Positions 1 through 6,054 of a stretch of DNA of 17,471 bases are shown in pieces. Numbering within the stretch: position 1 is the stretch's first letter; the number at the start of each line of letters is the position of its first letter. This DNA is from CAZAGT01 sp964484515 (GTDB taxonomy: Bacteria > Desulfobacterota > DSM-4660 > Desulfatiglandales > HGW-15), in assembly GCA_964484515.1 (NCBI GenBank), contig CAZAGT010000073.1, forward strand, positions 1 through 17,471, in the 5' to 3' direction. The translations under genes were made by a program, and so were the position numbers. Below the pieces are notes generated by a model. That model made no database searches and was not told where the DNA came from. It was given only the letters and a program-made list of their open reading frames with translations.

Positions 1-70
1 TTCGGAAGCCTTGCATCTGGACATTTTCCGTCAGCCTCAAAGAAGTCGGTTTTTCGACAGCTTCTCTATC

Positions 71-284
71 TTAATTGAGCGAAAACGATCAATACGAAGC
101 AGTCAGAAGTCAGCGCCGCCGATTGCTGCAGGGGTTCACCCGCCTCGGGAGGGCATCCAGTTCGATCAACTGGGAAACTTCAAGAAGGTGGTGCTCGAAT
201 TTGACATTTTGAGATTCTTCGACGTCTGTTCGACTTAAGATATCAAAGATCTCCTTTAATGAAGTTTCACACGAGGAGTCATAA
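71..284. repeat. Diverged direct repeat, copy 1, with hairpin
   Basis: This non-coding stretch is repeated in the same orientation on the other side of the hydrolase gene (copy 2, 1312-1721). Positions 71-114 match 1312-1355 at 38 of 44 bases, and 187-230 match 1409-1452 at 36 of 44. Similarity resumes around 256-275 (TGAAGTTTCACACGAG against TGAAGTCTCATACGAG). Near its left end is a hairpin, ATTGAGCG-AAAA-CGATCAAT (74-93), with one mismatched pair. I see no convincing coding region: the open frame across it is not conserved in copy 2. The family and function are unknown. The exact right boundary is uncertain. Confidence 0.65.
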
Positions 285-441
285 GAAGGAATTTGGGTTG
301 ATTTTATGACCGTAGCATAGGTGAGTTATAGATCTCGCCTTTGGTACTCCAAACTGACCGCCGATAGCTGATAGCAGAATGCCCGCTGATTGGAGTTGGA
401 CTCAATTTATGAGAGATTCTCGTGTTGCCGGTTCATGCCGC
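285..441. other. Intergenic stretch, no recognisable feature
   Basis: This lies between repeat copy 1 and the stop codon of the hydrolase gene. I see no coding region, no RNA gene and no convincing terminator (no GC-rich hairpin followed by a T-run for the minus-strand transcript). A weak inverted pair, ACTCCAA (346-352) and TTGGAGT (390-396), is too far apart to interpret. Confidence 0.5.
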
Positions 442-1296
442 CTATGATTTTGACATCGCATCGAGAATGAGTGGCATGTGTGCGGCAAAGAAGCCGGAAT
501 GTCCCAGGCCTTTCAGTTCGTAATAGGTCGTCATTGCGGGATAGAGCTGCGCCAGTTTACGTCCCATCCAGACCGGTATGACGTTGTCGGAATCCCCATG
601 AAAGATGAAGACCTGCGGCGGAGTTGGGCGAGCGGCCAGCTCGGCCAATCTCTGGATGTTATCGTATTTCTCGGGATTGATGAGGTTTATCGATCCGCCT
701 AAGAACTCACCGTATCGGTCGGTTATTAGATCGCGCAAATTGGTGAAAGGCGACACCAGGATGATCTTCTTGACCTGCACATGAACGGCGAATTGCAGTG
801 CCGTGGCGGTACCGAGAGAATGGCCTAGTATGTTAAGCCCCTTTTCGAGTTCACGGCGATCGGTCCGGCTATACTTCGCGAGGGCATCTAAAGCCCCCAG
901 AGAGGAATGAAGGATTCGCGTGGCACGAGGAACTCCCTCATTTAGCCCATAGCCGGGATAGTCAACCAAGAGGTAGCCGGTATGTTCACGGGGAGCATCT
1001 CCGAGCCAATCGAGCCAGTCCAGCGCCAAGGATGAAATCCCACCAAATAAAATCCACAGTTCTTGGGGCGGCTTTGCCGGATTCCTGTGGGGCGCAAGGT
1101 AATAGGCCATCTGGCGGCCTGTCTCCATGGTGTACTGCAGCTCGATGGCACCGCGCGCGGCTTGGAAGGCCTTGAGGTCGCTCCAATCGTAGGTTCGGGG
1201 CTGGTAGAACATAGGATGATCGCATGCGCAGAGGAAGAATATGACCCAAATTGGGAACAGATGCCTGTAGTTGTGGTATCTCTTGAGCATGTTCAT
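442..1296 (-). CDS. Lipoprotein alpha/beta hydrolase
   Basis: This is a 284-residue protein with a lipoprotein signal: a basic start (MLKRYHNYRH), a hydrophobic stretch (about residues 13-24) and a lipobox-like LCAC with Cys25 as the predicted lipidated residue. The rest reads as a serine hydrolase of the alpha/beta fold. It has an oxyanion-region motif LFGG (83-86), a nucleophile elbow GHSLG (Ser160), the acid in HGDSDNVIP (Asp237) and the catalytic His in GLGHSGFF (His266), in the usual order and spacing. The fold resembles esterases, lipases and acyl-peptide-type hydrolases; the substrate cannot be read from the sequence. It is probably anchored to the inner or outer membrane facing the periplasm. 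The ATG at 1296 has no strong ribosome-binding site, and a second ATG lies two codons in. It shares the strand of the lipid operon but is separated from it by 485 non-coding bases of repeat and mobile-element sequence, so it may be an independent unit. Confidence 0.85.
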   Translation of the reverse strand: MNMLKRYHNYRHLFPIWVIFFLCACDHPMFYQPRTYDWSDLKAFQAARGAIELQYTMETGRQMAYYLAPHRNPAKPPQELWILFGGISSLALDWLDWLGDAPREHTGYLLVDYPGYGLNEGVPRATRILHSSLGALDALAKYSRTDRRELEKGLNILGHSLGTATALQFAVHVQVKKIILVSPFTNLRDLITDRYGEFLGGSINLINPEKYDNIQRLAELAARPTPPQVFIFHGDSDNVIPVWMGRKLAQLYPAMTTYYELKGLGHSGFFAAHMPLILDAMSKS

Positions 1297-1311
1297 AGCC
1301 TGGGAAGAACA

Positions 1312-1721
1312 TTAGTTGAGCGAAAACGCTCAATTCGGAGGGGTCAGAAGTCAGCCCACCCGCTTGCCGTGGAGGCGGCCAGTTTAATCGACCAAGAAAC
1401 TCCCTGAAAATGGTGCTTGAATTTGACCTTCTCAGATTCTTCGAGGCCTGTTAGCCCAGCTATGGGGGTCTCTTTTCAAAAATGAGGAATTGAGTGTAAT
1501 GTCTCGGCATAAGGCGCTGCCCGAGGCGGCCGGAGGACCACCGCCGTATAGGTCGGACCGAGAGCCTTGGCGCATTCTCCGGGTCTGCTCCGGCCGCCTT
1601 GCTTGCAAGCTTCTTTAGCGTTCGAGCGGGTAACGTTTCGTTTTTGAAAAGAGACCCCCATAGCTGGACATTTAGGTTGCAGAGGCCTCATTTCATGAAG
1701 TCTCATACGAGCCGCGACTCC
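1312..1721. repeat. Diverged direct repeat, copy 2, interrupted by MITE
   Basis: This is the second copy of the repeat at 71-284. It contains a perfect hairpin, TTGAGCG-AAAA-CGCTCAA (1316-1333), at the place where copy 1 has the one-mismatch version, followed by the same GTCAGAAGTCAGC segment. Similarity runs to about CTGTT at 1452, stops where a 212-base inverted-repeat element begins, and resumes to its right (about 1682-1711), matching the continuation of copy 1. This is the pattern expected if the element inserted into a pre-existing repeat. Function is unknown. Confidence 0.65.
1456..1667. mobile_element. MITE-like non-autonomous element, 27-bp TIRs
   Basis: The 27 bases at 1456-1482 are the exact reverse complement of 1641-1667; the ends begin CCAGCTATGGGGGTC. 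A second perfect 12-base inverted pair lies inside (AGGCGGCCGGAG at 1524-1535 and CTCCGGCCGCCT at 1588-1599). Both inner arms are exactly 68 bases from their outer ends, so the whole element is symmetric and could fold into one long hairpin with a large internal loop. It has no room for a transposase and no credible reading frame, as expected of a miniature inverted-repeat element moved in trans. It splits repeat copy 2, which gives independent evidence of insertion. I could not identify a clear target-site duplication; compared with copy 1, the join carries about two extra bases. The family is not identified. Confidence 0.75.
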
Positions 1722-1725
1722 AAAA

Positions 1726-1783
1726 GATCGGTAGCTCAGTTAGATAAGTGGGGCTTACCTCCTAGGAAGCTGCAAGGCCGATC
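1726..1783. other. tRNA-like remnant or hairpin beside PagL-like gene
   Basis: GATCGG (1726-1731) is the exact reverse complement of CCGATC (1778-1783), which overlaps the stop codon of the PagL-like gene. On the plus strand the outer arm is followed by GTAGCTCAGTTAGATAAG, close to the D-arm (A-box) consensus of bacterial tRNAs. About 27 bases on is CTCCTAG, which would be an anticodon loop with CCT (Arg). The D-stem and anticodon stem pair poorly and there is no T-arm, so this is not a functional tRNA. It may be a decayed fragment or a coincidence. On the minus strand the same inverted repeat ends CCGATCTTTT and could alternatively act as a weak terminator for the operon. Confidence 0.25.
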
Positions 1784-2390
1784 AAAAGAAACGTCCCAAC
1801 GTAAAGACGACGGAGTTTATACCTTTGTTCTCATCGTCGAGCCCGGCGTTGGAGATATGGTGCAGCCGCAGGGACGCGAAATAGGGAGTTTTCGACCCGC
1901 TTGGGAACTCGGTTCCAATGCCAAGCTGGGGATTAAAATTGAAGCGTAGACCCTGTCCTTCCACCTGGAAGTCCGTATAGATCACGCCGACCCCGCCTTC
2001 AAGGTATGGCCGCAACCCCTTGCCGGTCAGTCGGTCAAGGTAGTAGAGGGCAAAGCCGCTAATCGAAGCTATAAATCTGCCCCGGAACTCGGATTTGACC
2101 GTGGCCCCCGCAGCCCCCTCAACCTTAAAACGCAAGGCCTTCGGTGCCCGATGGGGCCAAACCCGATCGTAATCGAACAGGGCCACACCCGTAAGGAGCA
2201 GAAAATCGATATCTCCCGTTGGGCTGTACGTGTTACCGTAAGCCAGCGACATTCCGTACCGGGTTGCCGCGTATCCGCCTTCATCATCTTCACCGTATGC
2301 AGGGCAAACGAAGAGGAAGGCTGCAATCAGCAGAGACGCGTTCACCCGAACGAAACTACGTCTGGCGCAAAACATACGAGCTACGGTCAT
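1782..2390 (-). CDS. PagL-like lipid A 3-O-deacylase / outer-membrane beta-barrel
   Basis: This is a 202-residue protein with an N-terminal signal peptide (hydrophobic core about residues 19-29, likely cleavage after AYG at 33). The mature part is typical of an eight-stranded outer-membrane barrel: alternating strands, paired glycines (LEGGVGVIY, 130-138) and a C-terminal phenylalanine (GRFF). The motif LHHISNAGL (176-184) matches the PagL/acyloxyacyl-hydrolase family, in which the His and Ser of H-x-S are catalytic (here His178 and Ser180). Pseudomonas PagL has a third catalytic residue, Glu, 12 residues after the Ser. Here that position appears to be Asn192. PagL removes the 3-O-linked acyl chain of lipid A in the outer membrane. 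Following a lipid-assembly operon, it could remodel lipid A or deacylate the cluster's own product. A 113-base gap separates it from the preceding gene. The start is ATG, with another ATG five codons in. Confidence 0.75.
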   Translation of the reverse strand: MTVARMFCARRSFVRVNASLLIAAFLFVCPAYGEDDEGGYAATRYGMSLAYGNTYSPTGDIDFLLLTGVALFDYDRVWPHRAPKALRFKVEGAAGATVKSEFRGRFIASISGFALYYLDRLTGKGLRPYLEGGVGVIYTDFQVEGQGLRFNFNPQLGIGTEFPSGSKTPYFASLRLHHISNAGLDDENKGINSVVFTLGRFF

Positions 2391-2503
2391 CAGTCGTGTC
2401 CAAGAAAAAGGGCCGCGTGGTCCGATAGGCCTGCAGTTGCTGGTTGAGTGATTGCTGGTTTGCAGGGAACCGCGGAATAGTGGACCTCTTCTCTATTTGC
2501 GAA
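2391..2503. other. Intergenic gap before PagL-like gene
   Basis: This is the longest gap in the lipid operon. It holds a tandem pair TTGCTGGTT-n6-TTGCTGGTT (about 2439-2462). I see no strong terminator hairpin with a T-run and no clear sigma70 promoter. Whether the PagL-like gene is co-transcribed with the genes to its right cannot be settled from sequence alone. Confidence 0.35.
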
Positions 2504-3607
2504 TCAGTCTCGCGCAAGAGTCACGAGGCCAAATTCTCCGCCGGCGCCCAATTTCAAACAACAGATCTTCCTTGATCCAAGCTCTTGATCATCATGGATG
2601 ACACCTCTCAACGCCCCGTTGGTCGTGCTCTCCGGCGAAGGAAAGATCCGGTTGTCTCGTATCGACAGCGCGGCGACGGCCATATCGAAGGCCGGCCCTG
2701 CCGGAAGACTGCCGTATAGCGGCGTATAGCAAGCGACTGTTCGATCGGCGGCAAGGTATTGAGCATACCGGGAACAGCACTTTCGATGACCATCGGCACC
2801 AAGGATAAATAGCGCGTCATCAGGCAAGTCGGCCTGTGCTCTTCTACTGTCTCCAACCTGGACGTCCGCGATGAACCCGTAGCGCGGAGCGTCGTCCTCA
2901 TCAGGGGTCAAGAGAAAAAAGGCCGCCCCCTCCCCAGGGACTGCACTCTGCTGGTCGAATTGCATCGGCCGCATCGGTCCGCCGGCCTGTTCACCAAAAA
3001 ATCGGCGCCAGCAGTAACCGAGTACGTCGGAGTATTCGTCGACGCCGCCAAAAAGGATCCGGTCCACCCGGCCCTCCGCCAACCATAGACCTGCGCAGAG
3101 AAGCGCCGCCGGCACCGACATCTCAAATTGGCTCACGGTAAGCGCGGGTCCATCCATATGCAGTAATATTGAGAGATGGCCGCCGGCCGCGTTGTGAACG
3201 GAGTTCGAAAAGAGTGTCGGGGAGGCACAGGCATCACCATCCTTGATAACGGAATCGAGAAACGCGAATGTGGAACGGCTTGCACCGTAGCCCGTGGCGA
3301 CGATCAGCCCTACACGCTGCCCGGAGTGGTCCGGCCCCCCCGCATCATCAAGCGCAAGCCAAGCCGCCAGGAGAGCCATTCTGGAAAAATGATCCATTCG
3401 ACGTGAAGCTCGACTGGGTACAAAGTCCTTGAGCGAGGATGTATCCGGGACCAAATGGGCCTCCCAATCAGGACCGTCTTTCTCGGCCCGACCCATTTTG
3501 TGCGGAGGCATCGTTGCTGCCCCCCTAAGTGCGCCTTTCAGGGCCGCCACCCCGCATCCAAATCCTCCGACAACGCCGATCCCTTCGATGCCCATTTTTG
3601 CTCTCAC
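2504..3607 (-). CDS. Ketosynthase homologue lacking catalytic residues (chain-length-factor-like)
   Basis: This is a 367-residue thiolase-fold protein encoded directly downstream of a complete ketosynthase and overlapping it by four bases (GTGA). It keeps KS landmarks such as GPALTV (153-158) and GEGAAFFLL (225-233), but the catalytic positions are changed. Where its partner has the Cys of NACSSG, it has Glu162 in SQFEMS. Where the partner has the first catalytic His (NAHGT), it has Asp272 in GADGH. The second His motif (KGYTGH) is not conserved either. It therefore cannot condense acyl chains by the normal Cys-His-His mechanism. Known inactive KS partners (chain-length factors) form heterodimers with an active KS and set chain length; the coupled position here supports that role. 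The GTG start at 3607 has an SD-like GAGGG about eight bases upstream; an ATG at 3595 is an alternative start. Confidence 0.85.
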   Translation of the reverse strand: MRAKMGIEGIGVVGGFGCGVAALKGALRGAATMPPHKMGRAEKDGPDWEAHLVPDTSSLKDFVPSRASRRMDHFSRMALLAAWLALDDAGGPDHSGQRVGLIVATGYGASRSTFAFLDSVIKDGDACASPTLFSNSVHNAAGGHLSILLHMDGPALTVSQFEMSVPAALLCAGLWLAEGRVDRILFGGVDEYSDVLGYCWRRFFGEQAGGPMRPMQFDQQSAVPGEGAAFFLLTPDEDDAPRYGFIADVQVGDSRRAQADLPDDALFILGADGHRKCCSRYAQYLAADRTVACYTPLYGSLPAGPAFDMAVAALSIRDNRIFPSPESTTNGALRGVIHDDQELGSRKICCLKLGAGGEFGLVTLARD

Positions 3608-4803
3608 GAAGTTACCCTCGAAAACACGATCGCGGAATTGTGACCCCCAAACGCCAGCGACTCAGAGACGGCAATCTTGCCCGCCACGGCCGTCGGCTCT
3701 GAAACCGGCTCCGTCGGCAGTTCGGGATCCCCGTTGGCGAAGCCGATGCTTGCGGGGATCCGGCCCTCTTCCAGGCAGATTACCGTAAAGGCGGCCTCTA
3801 TCGCCCCGGCCGCGCCAAGGGTATGGCCTGTGTATCCTTTCGTGGAAAGAAATGGAGTGCCGGGAAACACCTCGTTAAGGATTTGCGCCTCCACACGGTC
3901 GTTATCCGGCGTTGCCGTCCCATGAGCATTAATAAAGGCGACCTCAGAGGCATTTACCCCAGAATTTGCCAAGGCGCCTTGAAGGGCCTGTCTCAAGCCC
4001 TTGCCGTCCGGACTCGGAGCTGTTAGATGATGGGCGTCGCAAGCCGATCCGTAGCCGAGCGCAAAGGCGCGCGCCTCCTTTCCCCTTTCCTGCCGGGTCT
4101 CTTCAGACTCCAAGATCAAGAACGCAGCGCCTTCACCCAGATTCAGGCCTTTGCGGTCCCTGTCAAAGGGTCTGCATGGAGCGCCATCTGTGATCATTAG
4201 AGATATAAAGCCATTGTACGTCACTCGGCACAACTCGTCGGCTCCGCCGGCAATAACCGCATCGCATATCCCCGATCGAATCCAAAGGGCTCCCATACCC
4301 ACCGCATCCGTTCCGGACGAGCAAGCGTTGACCACCGTTTGAGCGGGCCCTGTCAGACCAAATGAAGCGGCCAGGGTCGCGGCAGGGTTGTTGCTGAGAA
4401 ACCGATTTATCGCCCCCATCGGGGGGTGAAGACCCCGTTTGTACTCAGCATAAAACGCTTCATTATTCATGGCACTGCCAACCGTGGTTCCGATACATAT
4501 TCCTATCCGTTTCCTGCCCACGATATCGTCGTTCCAACACGCATTTCGAATCGCAGCTTTCGCCGCAACCATGGCCAGACGATTTGTGCGCGACACCTCC
4601 GGTTCAGCTTCATCGTTCCCGTGGCAGAACTGGTCTGGGACCTCGAACACGGGGTAATCGACGGGGTGTGCATGCTCAAAACCTTGAGGAGGCCCAGGCC
4701 TGCGGACACCGTGAAACAAGGAATCCATACAAGCTTGGACTGTTTCGCCAGCGGCGCAAACACAGCCGATGCCGGTTATTGCAACTGGCGCCTGGGGATT
4801 CAT
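3604..4803 (-). CDS. Beta-ketoacyl-ACP synthase (FabF-type), catalytic
   Basis: This is a 399-residue type II ketosynthase with the full catalytic set: Cys161 in VVNACSSG, His294 in INAHGTATPDND and His327 in KGYTGHTLGAAG, with the Lys of that motif at 322. CRPFDRDRKGLNLGEGAA (210-227) is also typical of FabF/KAS II. Length matches the family (about 400-415). It should perform decarboxylative condensation of malonyl-ACP with an ACP-bound acyl primer. It overlaps the upstream ACP gene by four bases (ATGA) and the downstream inactive KS homologue by four (GTGA), a coupling that suggests an ACP, KS and chain-length-factor module. Similar KS proteins occur in aryl-polyene and flexirubin loci. It may be confused with housekeeping FabF, but the setting argues for a dedicated lipid pathway. 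Confidence 0.93.
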   Translation of the reverse strand: MNPQAPVAITGIGCVCAAGETVQACMDSLFHGVRRPGPPQGFEHAHPVDYPVFEVPDQFCHGNDEAEPEVSRTNRLAMVAAKAAIRNACWNDDIVGRKRIGICIGTTVGSAMNNEAFYAEYKRGLHPPMGAINRFLSNNPAATLAASFGLTGPAQTVVNACSSGTDAVGMGALWIRSGICDAVIAGGADELCRVTYNGFISLMITDGAPCRPFDRDRKGLNLGEGAAFLILESEETRQERGKEARAFALGYGSACDAHHLTAPSPDGKGLRQALQGALANSGVNASEVAFINAHGTATPDNDRVEAQILNEVFPGTPFLSTKGYTGHTLGAAGAIEAAFTVICLEEGRIPASIGFANGDPELPTEPVSEPTAVAGKIAVSESLAFGGHNSAIVFSRVTS

Positions 4804-5054
4804 GCGGGAAGCCGCTCCTGAATAAAGGCGGCCAGGGCGTCGACCGACTGAAAGGCCACGCGTCCTTCGTCCATGTCCTTTATTTCGACGCCGAAATGCT
4901 TTTGGATCAAAACGACGAGCTCAACGGCGTCGAGTGAATCGAGCCCGAGCCCTTCACCAAAGAGCGGCATGTGATCCTCAATTTGGTCCCATTGCAGGTC
5001 CTCCAAATTGAGGCCTTCCACGATGACCTTCTTGATTTGTGACTTTGTATTCAC
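4800..5054 (-). CDS. Acyl carrier protein
   Basis: This is an 84-residue acyl carrier protein. The phosphopantetheine attachment site is the Ser in GLGLDSLDAVELV, in the usual place at the start of helix II, and the protein has the expected acidic helices (EDLQWDQIEDHMPLF). It would carry the growing chain as a thioester for the ketosynthases and dehydratases encoded around it. I chose the GTG at 5054 because GGGGAG (5062-5067) lies seven bases upstream; a longer frame could begin at a TTG (5069), but that would place the ribosome-binding site inside the gene. It is the only ACP in the window, whereas aryl-polyene systems usually have two, so another may be encoded upstream. The stop overlaps the next KS start by four bases. 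Confidence 0.93.
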   Translation of the reverse strand: MNTKSQIKKVIVEGLNLEDLQWDQIEDHMPLFGEGLGLDSLDAVELVVLIQKHFGVEIKDMDEGRVAFQSVDALAAFIQERLPA

Positions 5055-5061
5055 TGTATTA

Positions 5062-5067
5062 CTCCCC
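5062..5067 (-). promoter_or_regulatory. Ribosome-binding site of the ACP gene
   Basis: On the minus strand this reads GGGGAG, seven bases before the GTG at 5054. It decides between the GTG start and the upstream TTG at 5069. Confidence 0.6.
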
Positions 5068-5118
5068 AATAGGTAAATTTGACACGGGCGTAATAAAGGA
5101 ATGCCTCAACATCCATCT

Positions 5119-6054
5119 TCACGGGCAACCCTGCCACATGTCATGGAAATTAAAGAACTGATAAGGATACTGCTCGGCAAACGATTCCAGGGCCTTTACG
5201 AACTGCGTTACGTAGGGACGGAAGACCTCGCCTGATCTGTCCCTGAACTTAGGCACATGAATGACCTCGGCCACGTCCAGCTCATACGTACGTGCCCCGG
5301 TCTTGCATGAAAAAAGCACAACGACGGGCACACCGGTGGCTGATGCGAGCTTGAATGCACTATAGGGAAACGGAACTCCCCCTCCGAGGAAATCGCAGCA
5401 GAGGCTATTTCTTTCACTGCCGAAGACCCGGTCTCCCATAGTGCAAAGGATGTGACCCTCTTTGAGTACCTGGAGCATTTCGAGTGTGCCTCCCAGATAG
5501 CCTTTCGGATCGATCGTTCGATAAGGGGAGGACCGGCCGGCATGTTCGAAGTAGTGCCGGTCTACATCTCCCTCCTCCCGCCGCAAGAGCATATAGACCG
5601 GCACATTCAGAGCGTGAAGGGCAGACATGGCAACCTGCCAACAACCCACGTGCGCTGTCAGCAGTACAAAACCGGTGCCCCCTACCAGTAACTGCGACAA
5701 TTTTTCACGCCCATTGAGCTTCGTCTCCATCCGATCGGGGCCCAGCACACCAACGATCGCACGGTCCACCAAGACCTTGCCCAGCTGCAGGCTCAGGCGG
5801 TAACTGTCGAGAAGACGGCCCAGGTTCTTCTTCGCTGGAAATCTGTGTGAAAGGTAGTGCTCACTCCTTCTGCGAATCGATGGACGAAAGAAGATGTAAT
5901 AGAATACGACGATATAGAGCAGACCGTAAGCCAGAGGGCGCCCTCCTAACCTGATAAGGGCATAGAAGATCTGATGTTGAAAGGCCGAACCAATGCTGCG
6001 ACTGCTCCATTTTGGCTCTTGGTTCATGCAGCCCGAATCCTCGGTCCGATTCAT
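5119..6054 (-). CDS. LpxL/HtrB-like acyltransferase
   Basis: This is a 311-residue membrane-associated acyltransferase of the lipid A late-acyltransferase fold. A hydrophobic segment (about residues 41-56, ending FYYIFFRPS) anchors it. The block LLTAHVGCWQ (131-140) is where LpxL proteins have the HX4D/E motif; His135 is kept, but the acidic residue is Gln140. MGDRVFG (206-212) and the C-terminal YQFFNFHDMW resemble the later conserved blocks of the family. In aryl-polyene-type loci a protein of this type is thought to transfer the finished polyenoyl chain from ACP to a lipid or glycolipid acceptor. I take the ATG at 6054, which overlaps the glycosyltransferase stop (ATGA), because GGGAGGGAGG lies just upstream (6059-6068); a longer reading from 6150 would overlap the previous gene by 100 bases. 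Confidence 0.88.
   Translation of the reverse strand: MNRTEDSGCMNQEPKWSSRSIGSAFQHQIFYALIRLGGRPLAYGLLYIVVFYYIFFRPSIRRRSEHYLSHRFPAKKNLGRLLDSYRLSLQLGKVLVDRAIVGVLGPDRMETKLNGREKLSQLLVGGTGFVLLTAHVGCWQVAMSALHALNVPVYMLLRREEGDVDRHYFEHAGRSSPYRTIDPKGYLGGTLEMLQVLKEGHILCTMGDRVFGSERNSLCCDFLGGGVPFPYSAFKLASATGVPVVVLFSCKTGARTYELDVAEVIHVPKFRDRSGEVFRPYVTQFVKALESFAEQYPYQFFNFHDMWQGCP

Noticed and set aside
71..93. Hairpin repeats as a CRISPR array
   Set aside because: Only two copies, more than 1.2 kb apart, with a gene between them; no regular spacers and no cas genes.
11..238. Open frame through repeat copy 1
   Set aside because: The reading frame is not preserved in repeat copy 2, so the repeat is best treated as non-coding.
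1599..1949. Plus-strand open frame spanning the right arm of the MITE and the PagL-like gene
   Set aside because: It crosses an element boundary and runs antisense to a real gene; no domain seen.
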